The position numbers and the translations under genes were made by a program. From Lachnospiraceae bacterium (GTDB taxonomy: Bacteria > Bacillota > Clostridia > Lachnospirales > Lachnospiraceae): a stretch of 64,000 nt of DNA. Below are positions 16,448 to 25,115 of the stretch, one piece after another (position 1 is the stretch's first letter; each line of letters starts with the position of its first letter). A model generated the notes under the pieces. That model saw only the letters and a list, made by a program, of their open reading frames with translations, was not told the DNA's origin and did no database searches. Location: NCBI GenBank assembly GCA_017473905.1, contig JAFUJA010000026.1, positions 61,528 through 125,527 of the forward strand. Direction: 5' to 3'.

Positions 16448-17340
16448 AATTATGGGGGTTAAGTTTTATTACTGAAGATAATTTTAAGAAGCATGTTGCA
16501 GCAACTATAGAGAAGTATGGGGAAAAGTTAGAGTCATTTGATATTAAGAGATTTAATAAAAATATTGTCGATCCGATCAAATTGATTTTTGATAAAACTG
16601 TTTATCAGACATCTTGGAAAGAAATGGTAGGCAATGAGATTTTTAGGCAGAGAGATAAATCCAATAATAATGATATTGGGTATTTTCATCAGAGAATATT
16701 TCAATACATTGATAAATGCCGAGTGCCTGAGAATGGTAAAGAAGGCGGCTGGGATGTGATTTATCAAAATCCGGATGGTATTATTCTGCCGGGTGGTGAT
16801 GTAGTACATACAATATATGTTGAGATGAAAAATAAGCACAATACTATGAATTCCGCGTCCTCAGCTAAAACATATATTAAGATGCAGAGCCAGTTATTAG
16901 CGGATGATGATTGTGCATGTTTTTTGGTTGAAGCTATTGCACAAAGAAGTCAAAATATTAAGTGGGAAACAACAGTTGATCAGAAGAAGGTTACTCATAG
17001 AAGAATTCGTCGAGTTAGTATAGATCAATTTTATGCACTTGTTACCGGAGAGGAAGATGCATTTTATCAAATGTGTATGATTCTTCCGGAGGTTATTAGT
17101 GATGTGGTAATTAACAGTGAAGCAAAGGTACCTCATGATACTGTTTTGGAAGAACTGAAAAATATTGCAAATGCAATTGGTGAAAACAACAAAGATGTTG
17201 CAATGGCGATTGCCATATATTTGTTAGGGTTCAATTCCTATAATGGGTTTTCTAAGCTAATCCAAGAAAATGATGATGCTGAAGAAAATATGATGAAGAG
17301 AATTTATGCGTATGCGAAAGGGCTTAATGATAATAACTAA
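16444..17340 (+). CDS. Eco47II-family type II restriction endonuclease
   Basis: A 298-residue protein matching the Eco47II/Sau96I-type family. Family features visible are the N-terminal FITEDNFKKHV, IGYFHQRIFQYI, and the PD-(D/E)xK centre formed by GGWDVI (D104) and YVEMKNKHNTMNS (E127, K129). The motif RIRRVSIDQFYALVTGEEDAF is shared with family members as I recall them. Start overlaps the methyltransferase stop (ATGA), ensuring methylase is translated first. Recognition sequence GGNCC/GGWCC is inferred from the family, not seen. Confidence 0.88.
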   Translation: MKLWGLSFITEDNFKKHVAATIEKYGEKLESFDIKRFNKNIVDPIKLIFDKTVYQTSWKEMVGNEIFRQRDKSNNNDIGYFHQRIFQYIDKCRVPENGKEGGWDVIYQNPDGIILPGGDVVHTIYVEMKNKHNTMNSASSAKTYIKMQSQLLADDDCACFLVEAIAQRSQNIKWETTVDQKKVTHRRIRRVSIDQFYALVTGEEDAFYQMCMILPEVISDVVINSEAKVPHDTVLEELKNIANAIGENNKDVAMAIAIYLLGFNSYNGFSKLIQENDDAEENMMKRIYAYAKGLNDNN

Positions 17341-17430
17341 TATAATGATTGTGTGGACAAGTCTTTTATGTATTTGAGATAGGATTCTAGTTGCCTAGCA
17401 TTATGATGTAAAGAGAGGAGCAAAGAAGAA

Positions 17431-19215
17431 ATGAATAAGCAACCTATCATTAATGGGAAAGTAATTGAGAGAGCATATGAGGAATATAGGGGAGATGCAT
17501 TCTTGGTCAATCGTAGATATCAACGTAAACTGGTATGGGGTCTAGAGGAGAAAATGGCATTTGTAGATTCTATTGTGAAAGGATATCCGATACCACTATT
17601 TCTTTTTTCAAAAGCAACATATAAGGGAATCGAAAGATATGAAATAATTGATGGTATGCAAAGGCTGAATGCAATTTTTTCTTATATAGAGAATGCTTTT
17701 CCTAATGAGGAAGGTGAATATTTTGACTTGCAAACCACGGCATTAACTAAAGATTTGGAAGAAAAAAAGATTCTTACTCAGCGAGATCCAGTAATGAAAA
17801 GAGAAGCGTGTGTAAAACTTGTAAGTTATGAACTACCTTTCTCAATATATGAGGAGAATGATTCAAAAACAATCGATGAAGTTTTCAGAAGAATTAATGC
17901 AAATGGACAGCATTTATCCAGACAAGAAATAAGACAAGCTGGTGCAATAGGTGAGTTTGCACAATTAGTAAGACAATTAGCTACGGTTATTAGAGGAGAT
18001 GTTTCGCATGAAGATATTCTTCTTTTGCCACAGATAAATGAGATTAGTATAGGGAAAGATATCAATGGTAAAGGAATTGATCCTACAGGCGTTTTCTGGG
18101 TAAGGGAAAATATAATAACGAAAGAAGATCTTAGACAGTCTATGGATGAAGAAGTTATTGCTGATTTAATAGCAGGAATGACTATTAAACCAATTCCACC
18201 ATCACGCCTAAGTACCTTGGATAGTTATTATGGTTTTAAAGCAGAAGATGTGGATGTGAATGATAGAAGAATTGAGCAAGCATTAGAGGCAAATCCACCA
18301 GAAAAGGTAAAACAACAATTCTTGTATATTTATGATGAAATAAGAAAAATTTTCTATAATAGAGATACAACAATCATTGAGCATATTGTTAATAAGAGAG
18401 TATATAAAGGTCCTCGTTATTTCCAAGTGTTGTTTTTGGCATTATATAATTTACTTGTTGTAAATGAGAGAAAAATAGTTGATTATGATAAGTTTTATTC
18501 ACAGTTGGAGAAGATTAGTTCAAGAACAATTAATATATCTGGAGGTGGCGGTGCTTGGTCAGGAAAAGAAAAAAACGAATTGGTCACAGCAACTGCGGCA
18601 GTTTTAGAAGAATACACTGTTAAGAGAAATGAAAATGATCCTATGTACTACTCTTACACCACGGAGTTAGAAACGTTGTTAAGCCAATCCAAAACAGAAA
18701 ACAGTCAATATGATTTTAAGCAAGGTATTCATGATCTGGTAACTGGAGAACTAAACGAGAAGTTAATAAGTAAGATATTTAAAACATTAACAGCTATGGG
18801 AAATACGGAGAAAGGTGCTGTTGGATATGTTATTTTGGGTGTTGCTGACGACATAGATGACGAGAGAAAAATATCTGCGAAATACGGGACAGAGAGTGTT
18901 AAAGTTGGTAATTTTTTTATCAGTGGTTTAGACGGTGAGATTAATGAATATTATAAGGGAAATGCTGATAAATATTTTGCTATGATTAAGTCTATTTTAG
19001 AAAATCAGCCATTAACAGAACATTATAGACGTCAGATAGGTAGTAAGATTCGTCTAGTTGATTATCATGGAAAAACGGTAATTATTTTGAGAATTGAGAA
19101 TGATAATGGTGCGATTATGTATGATAATAATTATTATACAAGAATTTGTGCTAATAATGATCCATTGCCAGTAACAGCTGAAAATATGCCGGCTTTTTTT
19201 GCAAAATTCATGTAG
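17431..19215 (+). CDS. DUF262 (ParB-like) protein fused to an AlbA_2/Schlafen-like domain
   Basis: A 594-residue two-part protein. The N-terminal DUF262 domain shows YQRKLVW (30-36), IIDGMQRL (72-79) and the later FRRINANGQHLSRQEIR; DUF262 is the nucleotide-hydrolysing/nuclease-linked module of GmrS/SspE-type anti-phage proteins. The last about 170 residues show SQYDFKQGIHDL and GAVGYVILGVADD followed by a long C-terminal sheet region, the pattern of the Schlafen AlbA_2 nucleic-acid or nucleotide-binding domain. The gene follows the Eco47II-type endonuclease by 90 nt on the same strand with its own AGAGGAG site, and ends the island. Likely a defence effector working with or beside the restriction system. 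The AlbA_2 call is less certain than DUF262. Confidence 0.75.
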   Translation: MNKQPIINGKVIERAYEEYRGDAFLVNRRYQRKLVWGLEEKMAFVDSIVKGYPIPLFLFSKATYKGIERYEIIDGMQRLNAIFSYIENAFPNEEGEYFDLQTTALTKDLEEKKILTQRDPVMKREACVKLVSYELPFSIYEENDSKTIDEVFRRINANGQHLSRQEIRQAGAIGEFAQLVRQLATVIRGDVSHEDILLLPQINEISIGKDINGKGIDPTGVFWVRENIITKEDLRQSMDEEVIADLIAGMTIKPIPPSRLSTLDSYYGFKAEDVDVNDRRIEQALEANPPEKVKQQFLYIYDEIRKIFYNRDTTIIEHIVNKRVYKGPRYFQVLFLALYNLLVVNERKIVDYDKFYSQLEKISSRTINISGGGGAWSGKEKNELVTATAAVLEEYTVKRNENDPMYYSYTTELETLLSQSKTENSQYDFKQGIHDLVTGELNEKLISKIFKTLTAMGNTEKGAVGYVILGVADDIDDERKISAKYGTESVKVGNFFISGLDGEINEYYKGNADKYFAMIKSILENQPLTEHYRRQIGSKIRLVDYHGKTVIILRIENDNGAIMYDNNYYTRICANNDPLPVTAENMPAFFAKFM

Positions 19216-19247
19216 GGAAGATGTTACGAGTGTGAAATAGAAAACAC

Positions 19248-19266
19248 TGACAACAAAATGACAATA
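19248..19266 (+). repeat. Subterminal direct repeat, right copy
   Basis: TGACAACAAAATGACAATA, 17/19 identical to 11254-11272 and in the same orientation, about 100 nt inside the right attachment repeat. Confidence 0.45.
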
Positions 19267-19368
19267 CAATCCCCTAAAAATCCACGAACCAGATACAATC
19301 CGGACAAAACTCCCAGATTTTCACCACCAAAATCAACACATTACACCACAGAATAACTTTGCAAAGAA

Positions 19369-19385
19369 GAGTGGGAATGATCGCG
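19369..19385 (+). repeat. attR-type direct repeat (relic of the guaA 3' end)
   Basis: GAGTGGGAATGATCGCG. It reads as the original end of guaA (codons E-W-E then TGA), followed within 40 nt by a terminator hairpin that would be the native guaA terminator. Confidence 0.65.
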
Positions 19386-19421
19386 TAGACAGCGAGCCAA
19401 GCACGTAGTGCTTGATAATAT

Positions 19422-19465
19422 AAAAAGAGTCTTCCGGATGCTTGCATCCAAGGGAGACTCTTTTT
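19422..19465 (+). terminator. Probable original guaA terminator
   Basis: AAAAAGAGTCTTCC (19422-19435) pairs with GGGAGACTCTTTTT (19452-19465); a smaller GGATGC/GCATCC stem sits in the loop. Confidence 0.75.
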
Positions 19466-19709
19466 GTATTATGAGCAAATACGAAGTATTTGGCGAGCGT
19501 CCGCGTTGAGGGCGGAATCCGAAGGATTATGCCCGAAATGGCACGGCTGGTAGTGTTTATGTGTCTCTGGTAAGTTTACTTGCGTTTGGACATCTTCTTT
19601 TTTATCTATAGCGCGCATACGCGCGTAGTAAGTGGCGATAGCCACTTACGCTGCATCGCGAAGTGAATTTTAACAGCTGCACAATCTTTGCATTTGTAAT
19701 ATAAAAACA
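19466..19709. other. Intergenic region with several short perfect hairpins, no gene
   Basis: No coding frame with a ribosome binding site is seen. It holds AAATACGAAGTATTT (about 19486-19500), the alternating GCGCGCATACGCGCG (about 19611-19625) and a perfect 9-bp stem GTAAGTGGC-GATA-GCCACTTAC (19628-19649). These look like REP-type repeats; function unknown. Confidence 0.4.
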
Positions 19710-19738
19710 TTGAGAAAGCAAAATTGAACTTGTATAAT
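19710..19738 (+). promoter_or_regulatory. Promoter of the two-component operon
   Basis: TTGAGA (19710-19715), a 17-nt spacer and TATAAT (19733-19738), about 87 nt before the chosen start codon. Confidence 0.6.
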
Positions 19739-19824
19739 ATATTTATATGATTTTAAAGATTAATTGCATGAAATATAGAAGAATAAGGGATTACAGGCAA
19801 AAGCATATAAGTGGAGGTGTCCCT

Positions 19825-20508
19825 GTGAGGATTTTACTCGTTGAAGATGAAAAAAGAATGGCGCAGGCGTTATGTGAAATCCTGCGCCTTGAAAAATATG
19901 AAGTTGATCATTATGCCAATGGTCTTGATGGTTTGGCTGCAATGGAAAGTAATATCTATGATATTGTAATCCTTGATGTTATGCTCCCCGGAATGAACGG
20001 TTATGAGATTGCAAAGCGTGGTCGTAGTCAGGGAATTACTACTCCAATCCTGATGTTAACTGCCAAAGCAGAGGTTGATGATAAGGTGACCGGTCTTGAC
20101 AGCGGTGCAGATGATTATCTTACAAAACCGTTTATGACCAAAGAACTCCTCGCACGGCTTCGTGCGCTTGGAAGACGAACACACGATACAACCGACGGAG
20201 TGCTGTCTTATGCAGATATTGCACTTGATACAAGCAACCTTACGTTATCCTGCACTACCAATGGTCAGAATGTGCGGCTCAGCGAAAAAGAATATCACAT
20301 TCTTGAATATCTGATTGCAAACCGCGGGCAGATTCTTACCCGTGAGCAGCTTGCTATGAAAATTTGGGGATTTGAGAGTGAGGCAGAATATAATAACGTG
20401 GAAGTATATATGTCCTTTACCCGTAAAAAACTCGCTTTTGTTGAGGCAAAGACTGAAATCAAGGCAGTTCGAGGGGTTGGATATGAATTGAGGTGTGATG
20501 ATGTTTAA
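19825..20508 (+). CDS. OmpR/PhoB-family response regulator
   Basis: A 227-residue regulator: receiver domain with acidic pocket VEDEKR, phospho-acceptor D51 in VILDVMLPGMNG, conserved Lys101 in YLTKPF, then a winged-helix DNA-binding domain ending RGVGYEL. GTG at 19825 is chosen because GGAGGTG (19813-19819) lies 5 nt upstream and the protein then has the normal family length; an earlier ATG at 19747 would add an unlikely 26-residue tail. The histidine kinase gene overlaps its end by 8 nt. By position it may control the VTC/DUF4956/CotH operon that follows; that is inference. Confidence 0.92.
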   Translation: MRILLVEDEKRMAQALCEILRLEKYEVDHYANGLDGLAAMESNIYDIVILDVMLPGMNGYEIAKRGRSQGITTPILMLTAKAEVDDKVTGLDSGADDYLTKPFMTKELLARLRALGRRTHDTTDGVLSYADIALDTSNLTLSCTTNGQNVRLSEKEYHILEYLIANRGQILTREQLAMKIWGFESEAEYNNVEVYMSFTRKKLAFVEAKTEIKAVRGVGYELRCDDV

Positions 20509-21751
20509 GAAATCAAGGAGAAAAATCGTTGCAGCCATTATGTCTATCCTTGTACTTTTGTATGTGGGAACGCTTGGCATTATTTACGCATCAAGTTATT
20601 ATGAAATGTCGAAGCAGAATCAGAAAATGCTTCAAACACACGCTGAAATGTATGTACTTCCTAAATTTTACGAAGATATGGTACCGCCGAACAGACCAAG
20701 ACCTGATGGAAATATCGGTTTTAATCCCGGTTTTGACCCGCAATCACCAATGTTTCAGCTATCCACATTTTATACGGTTGCGGTATCTTATGATGGTGAT
20801 ATTCTTGAAATAAAGAATGAGCCGCCAACGGTGTATTCCGACGATGTGCTAATGGAACTGGCACAACGCATTATTAAAGAAAACAGACAGTACGGTACAG
20901 ATGATAACCTTGCTTTCCATAAAGCGGATAAAGGTGGATATATTCTTGTTACTTTTATGGATAATACTGTTGTCAATGAGAATGCTTTGACCTTGTTTCG
21001 TTATACTCTGGTCTTTGGCGGTGTTGCATTGGTATTGTTTTTCTTCCTGTCAGTATTTCTTGCGCGAAAGATTGTCAACCCTCTTGAAGAAAGCTACAAA
21101 AAGCAGAAACAGTTTATTTCTGATGCAGGTCACGAACTGAAAACACCGGTATCGGTAGTTAGTGCCAATGCAGAACTGCTGTCCCGTGAGATTGGTGACA
21201 ACCAATGGCTCCGGAATATTCAGTATGAAAACGAGCGAATGGGAATGCTGGTTAGTCAGCTTCTTAACCTTGCCCGAACCGAGAATGTGACACCACAGAT
21301 GGAACGCTTAGATTTAAGTCATCTTGTTGCGGGCGAAGTGCTTCCGTTTGAAAGTGTAGCTTTTGAAAAAGGACTTGTGCTGAATAGTAATATTACAGAC
21401 GGCATCGGTGTCGAAGGTAACAGTGCACAGCTTAAACAAATTGTATCTATATTGCTTGATAATGCCATTCGACACAGCCAAAAGCAAGGCGAAGTGCATG
21501 TATCCCTAAAAAAAGAACATGGGTACGCCAAGTTCTCTGTTATCAATCAAGGTGATGAAATTTCCGTAGAACAGCGTGAGCAGATCTTTGAGCGTTTTTA
21601 TCGTGTGGATACCGCCCGAAACGGCGAAGACAAGCACTACGGACTTGGCCTTGCTATTGCCAAGGCAATTGCAACCTCACACAAAGGTCATATTGAGGTG
21701 CAATGCTTTAACGGATTTGTAGAATTCAGAGTGCAAATCCCCTTAATCTAA
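20501..21751 (+). CDS. Membrane sensor histidine kinase
   Basis: A 416-residue kinase: transmembrane helices at about 10-30 and 166-188 flank an extracytoplasmic sensor of about 135 residues with a Pro-rich stretch (VPPNRPRPDG). The dimerisation box FISDAGHELKTPVSVV carries phospho-acceptor His211; the N box is LLDNAIRHS and the G box HYGLGLAIAKAIA. Start at 20501 (MFKKSRRK) gives 5 nt to GAGGTG; two further in-frame starts lie 3 and 6 nt upstream. Partner of the response regulator it overlaps. Signal unknown. Confidence 0.9.
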   Translation: MFKKSRRKIVAAIMSILVLLYVGTLGIIYASSYYEMSKQNQKMLQTHAEMYVLPKFYEDMVPPNRPRPDGNIGFNPGFDPQSPMFQLSTFYTVAVSYDGDILEIKNEPPTVYSDDVLMELAQRIIKENRQYGTDDNLAFHKADKGGYILVTFMDNTVVNENALTLFRYTLVFGGVALVLFFFLSVFLARKIVNPLEESYKKQKQFISDAGHELKTPVSVVSANAELLSREIGDNQWLRNIQYENERMGMLVSQLLNLARTENVTPQMERLDLSHLVAGEVLPFESVAFEKGLVLNSNITDGIGVEGNSAQLKQIVSILLDNAIRHSQKQGEVHVSLKKEHGYAKFSVINQGDEISVEQREQIFERFYRVDTARNGEDKHYGLGLAIAKAIATSHKGHIEVQCFNGFVEFRVQIPLI

Positions 21752-21783
21752 AGAATAAAATAATTCAATAAAACTTCAATCTT

Positions 21784-21825
21784 CCTCCTGTACAATGATA
21801 CCATCAAAGTACAGGAGGTTTTTTT
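21784..21825 (+). terminator. Strong terminator after the two-component genes
   Basis: CCTCCTGTAC (21784-21793) pairs perfectly with GTACAGGAGG (21809-21818), followed by seven T residues. Confidence 0.85.
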
Positions 21826-21889
21826 ATGCATAGTAATTTTCTAAGTATAAAAAATATGTTCTGAAGCTGAATGAGAAAGGAGTGAGTAA

Positions 21890-22561
21890 ATGAAATACCG
21901 ACACGAATGGAAGTATGAAATCAGCAACGGTGATATGTTTGTTCTCCGTCAGCGATTGTCCGCTGTTATGAAACGGGATGTTCATGCTGTTGACGGCAAG
22001 TATCTGATCCGCAGTTTATATTTTGATAATGCATCCGACAAGGTTCTGAGGGAAAAAGTTGATGGTGTGAATATCCGTGAAAAGTTTCGAATCCGCTATT
22101 ATAACAACGACACATCCTTGATTCATTTAGAGAAGAAAAGCAAGGTGAATGGCTTATGTTTGAAGGACAGTACGACGCTTACCCGAGAACAAGCACAGGC
22201 AATTGCAAACGGCGACTATACTTGGATGGTAGAAAGCGGTATTTCTCTGATTCAGGAGTTGTACAGCAAGATGATGAGTCAGGGACTGCGACCTAAAATC
22301 ATCGTGGAATACGTAAGAGAACCCTTTGTTTTTGTACCCGGGAATGTCAGAGTGACACTTGACTACAACATCCGCACAGGAACGAAGTGCACTGATTTTT
22401 TAACTCCCGGTTGTGTTACCATTCCGGTAGTTGATGCACCCATTATCCTGGAAGTGAAATGGGATGAGTATCTACCTGACATTATTCGCGATGTCCTGCA
22501 ACTTCCAAGTTGCCGTGTAGGCGCATTTTCCAAATATGCCGTTTGCAGAATTTACGGCTAA
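21890..22561 (+). CDS. VTC-domain (polyphosphate polymerase-like) protein
   Basis: A 223-residue protein with the VTC/TTM-tunnel signature: RHEWKYEIS at the start, LIRSLYFDN, then REKFRIRYYNN, HLEKKSKVNGLCLKDS, and the acidic/basic C-terminal strands ILEVKWDEYLPD. In yeast Vtc4 this fold synthesises polyphosphate from ATP; the bacterial role is not established. It opens a three-gene operon with a DUF4956 membrane protein and a CotH kinase, a combination recurrent in Firmicutes. AAAGGAG precedes the ATG. Confidence 0.85.
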   Translation: MKYRHEWKYEISNGDMFVLRQRLSAVMKRDVHAVDGKYLIRSLYFDNASDKVLREKVDGVNIREKFRIRYYNNDTSLIHLEKKSKVNGLCLKDSTTLTREQAQAIANGDYTWMVESGISLIQELYSKMMSQGLRPKIIVEYVREPFVFVPGNVRVTLDYNIRTGTKCTDFLTPGCVTIPVVDAPIILEVKWDEYLPDIIRDVLQLPSCRVGAFSKYAVCRIYG

Positions 22562-22590
22562 AATAATTTAGATTATAAGGAGCATGTATT

Positions 22591-23262
22591 ATGACTTTCA
22601 ATGACATTTTCAAATCAAGTTTTCTGGAGAATATTGCAAGTGTCAGTATTCTCGATATGGCAATCGCTTTGTTGCTGGCTTTCGGTATTGGGATATTTAT
22701 TTTTTTCGTATATAAAAAGACCTATCAGGGCGTTATGTATTCTTCCGGTTTCGGAACGACCCTTGTTGCCCTCACAATGATCACTACCGTTGTTATTCTT
22801 GCAGTAACATCTAACGTGGTTTTGTCTCTCGGTATGGTTGGTGCGCTTTCTATTGTTCGTTTTCGTACTGCTATTAAAGAACCCCTTGACATTGCGTTTC
22901 TTTTCTGGGCAATCGCAGTTGGTATCGTATTGGCAGCCGGGATGATTCCACTTGCAGTGATTGGCAGTGTTATCATTGGTGCAATCCTTCTTGTATTTGT
23001 AAACAGGAAATCCCATTGCAATCCGTATATCGTTGTTCTTTCCTGTGTCGATGCGATGACTGAAAAGAAAGCAGTCGATTATCTTAAAGGAAACGTTCAA
23101 AGATGCATTGTTAAGAGCAAAACAGCAGCTAAGGGGCTTATTGAACTGAATCTTGAAATTCGTATGGCAAACGACAATACCGATTTTATCAATGAATTAA
23201 GCATGATGCCCGGCGTAAACAATGCAGTTTTGGTAAGTTATAATGGCGAGTATATGGGTTAA
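22591..23262 (+). CDS. DUF4956 membrane protein
   Basis: A 223-residue protein with four or so transmembrane helices in residues 18-135 (IALLLAFGIGIFIFFVY; VALTMITTVVILAV; FLFWAIAVGIVLAAGMIPLA; VIIGAILLVF) and the conserved segment LSIVRFRTAIKEPLDIAFLF, then a cytoplasmic C-terminal domain of about 80 residues. DUF4956 genes are commonly paired with VTC-domain genes; function is not known, perhaps the channel partner of the VTC enzyme. The next gene starts 12 nt later. Confidence 0.85.
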   Translation: MTFNDIFKSSFLENIASVSILDMAIALLLAFGIGIFIFFVYKKTYQGVMYSSGFGTTLVALTMITTVVILAVTSNVVLSLGMVGALSIVRFRTAIKEPLDIAFLFWAIAVGIVLAAGMIPLAVIGSVIIGAILLVFVNRKSHCNPYIVVLSCVDAMTEKKAVDYLKGNVQRCIVKSKTAAKGLIELNLEIRMANDNTDFINELSMMPGVNNAVLVSYNGEYMG

Positions 23263-23273
23263 GGAGGTACACA

Positions 23274-25058
23274 ATGTCAACACACAAGCATTTTAATAAA
23301 ATATGCTGTGTCATCTTTGGCTTTACGTTGATTCTGACGGTGCTTTTTATGAGCGCAGAGCATTTGGGGGTTCATAAAGCATCAACTGAAATGGGATACG
23401 AAAAAACACTGTTTGATACATCCAGGGTTCATAACATCAATATTATTATGGATGATTGGGATGCGTTTATTGTTAACTGTAAAAGCGAGGAATATTATAC
23501 TTGTACCGTTGTGATCGACAACGAAGAGTATAAGAATGTTGCCATTCGCGGTAAAGGTAACACCTCACTTAGTCAGGTGAGCAACGACCGTTACAGTTAT
23601 AAGATAGAGTTTGACCATTACGATAGTACCAACACCTATTACGGACTTGATAAACTATGTCTGAACAATATGATTCAGGATAACACTTATATGAAAGATT
23701 ACCTGACCTATCAGATGATGAGCGAAATGGGTGTTGCTTCTCCTCTTTGCAGTTATGCCTATATCACGGTAAACGGTGAAGATTGGGGACTTTATCTTGC
23801 CGTAGAAGGATTGGAAGAATCTTTTCTTCAGCGCAATTACGGTAAGGATTACGGTGAACTTTATAAACCGGACAGTATGAGTATGTCCGGTGATATGGGT
23901 GAACAACGTCGGAATGGATATGACGGTATGTTTGGCGGGCAGATGCCTGATGGACAAATTCCGGGTGAACGGATTCCGGGCGGAGAACATGGAGGAATGC
24001 AAAACGGCATCGATGATGTGCTGTTAAAATATATCGATGATAATATTGAAAGTTATTCAAATATCTTTGATAGTGCTAAAACTGACATTACCGACAGTGA
24101 TAAATCCCGTTTGATCAAAGCACTAAAGAAGCTGGGCAACGGAGAAGAACTTGAAAAAGTGGTTAATATAGATGCGGTTATCCGTTATTTTGTGGTGCAT
24201 AATTTTGTTTTAAATTTCGATAGCTATACCGGCTCGATGATCCATAACTACTATCTCTATGAAAAAGATGGTCAGATGCAGATGCTCCCTTGGGATTATA
24301 ACCTTGCCTTTGGTGGGTTTCAATCAATGGGAGGAGCAACAAGTCTTGTAAACTATCCGATTGATACTCCCGTGTCCGGTGGTAACACCGAAGACAGGCC
24401 GATGATTGCTTGGATTTTCGAAAATGAAGAATATACTGAATTGTACCATAAGTATTTCTCGGAATTTATCACGACCTATTTCGACAGCGGTTATTTCTCA
24501 GAGATGGTAGATAATGTCAACGCAATGATTTCACCATATGTCGTAAAAGATCCTACAAGATTCTGCACTTATGAAGAATTTGAAAAAGGTATTACGACCC
24601 TTAAAGCGTTCTGTTTGCTTCGTGCAGAAAGCGTGCGTGCTCAACTTGACGGAACCATCGGGTCTACCACAGAGACACAAAAGAGCGATACGCTTATAGA
24701 TGCCGGGGATATTCAAATGAATGATATGGGCTCTATGGGCAATGCGATGGCTGACGGTCAGGTTCCGCAGAAACCCGATGGACAAATGCCCGGCGGAAAG
24801 CAGGACGGTTTCGGCGATGGACAAATGCCCGGCGGAAAGCAAGACGGTTTCGGCGATGGACAAATGCCCGGCGGAAAGCAAGACGGTTTCGGCGATGGAC
24901 AAATGCCCGGCGGAAAGCAAGACGGCTTCGACGGTGGACGACTGCAACCGCAAGGACAAAACTCTGTGACCGTATCTTCTTGGATTGCAATTGGAATAAG
25001 TATTTTAGTTCTTATATTAGGACTCGCTTTTGCGTTCACCTTCAAAAGACGGAAGTAA
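23274..25058 (+). CDS. CotH-kinase family surface protein with 13-residue repeats
   Basis: A 594-residue protein. A signal-anchor helix at about 10-28 precedes the CotH kinase domain: AIRGKGNTSLSQVSNDRYSY, GLDKLCLNNMIQDNTYMKDY, AYITVNGEDWGLYLAVEGLE, and the metal-site-like LPWDYNLAFGG. CotH proteins are atypical kinases; Bacillus CotH phosphorylates spore coat proteins. A Gly/Met/Pro-rich insert (MPDGQIPGERIPGGEHGG) lies mid-protein. Near the C-terminus four exact-phase copies of DGQMPGGKQDGFG (about 502-553) precede a last transmembrane helix (IAIGISILVLILGLAFAF) and a KRRK stop-transfer tail. So it is anchored at one or both ends with the kinase outside. Third gene of the VTC operon. Confidence 0.85.
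   Translation: MSTHKHFNKICCVIFGFTLILTVLFMSAEHLGVHKASTEMGYEKTLFDTSRVHNINIIMDDWDAFIVNCKSEEYYTCTVVIDNEEYKNVAIRGKGNTSLSQVSNDRYSYKIEFDHYDSTNTYYGLDKLCLNNMIQDNTYMKDYLTYQMMSEMGVASPLCSYAYITVNGEDWGLYLAVEGLEESFLQRNYGKDYGELYKPDSMSMSGDMGEQRRNGYDGMFGGQMPDGQIPGERIPGGEHGGMQNGIDDVLLKYIDDNIESYSNIFDSAKTDITDSDKSRLIKALKKLGNGEELEKVVNIDAVIRYFVVHNFVLNFDSYTGSMIHNYYLYEKDGQMQMLPWDYNLAFGGFQSMGGATSLVNYPIDTPVSGGNTEDRPMIAWIFENEEYTELYHKYFSEFITTYFDSGYFSEMVDNVNAMISPYVVKDPTRFCTYEEFEKGITTLKAFCLLRAESVRAQLDGTIGSTTETQKSDTLIDAGDIQMNDMGSMGNAMADGQVPQKPDGQMPGGKQDGFGDGQMPGGKQDGFGDGQMPGGKQDGFGDGQMPGGKQDGFDGGRLQPQGQNSVTVSSWIAIGISILVLILGLAFAFTFKRRK
24777..24932 (+). repeat. Four 39-bp tandem repeats inside the CotH gene
   Basis: Units at 24777-24815, 24816-24854, 24855-24893 and 24894-24932, nearly identical at the DNA level (one change in unit 1, three in unit 4). 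Each encodes DGQMPGGKQDGFG. Near identity points to recent expansion and likely copy-number variation between strains. Confidence 0.95.
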
Positions 25059-25115
25059 AAAATGGCAGGGAGATATATGCCGTTATTAGCGTCCCTTCCG
25101 CGTCGATGAAATTCA

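Larger units (their letters stand above)
11036..19385. mobile_element. Degraded integrative element inserted at the 3' end of guaA, carrying defence genes
   Basis: The stretch is bounded by GAGTGGGAATAATCGCG (11036-11052) and GAGTGGGAATGATCGCG (19369-19385), a 17-bp direct repeat with one mismatch that covers the last guaA codons and stop. The 3' end of guaA is a known integration hotspot of tyrosine-recombinase elements. Inside are an excisionase-like HTH gene, an integrase pseudogene, a phage-like XRE regulator with operators, and restriction genes. The genes are visibly richer in A/T than the flanks. The integrase carries an internal stop and lacks its C-terminus, so the element is probably no longer self-mobile. 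Confidence 0.7.

Noticed and set aside
24777-24932. Regular 39-bp repeats that could suggest a CRISPR-like array.
   Set aside because: They are contiguous with no spacers, keep a coding frame and encode DGQMPGGKQDGFG in the CotH gene.
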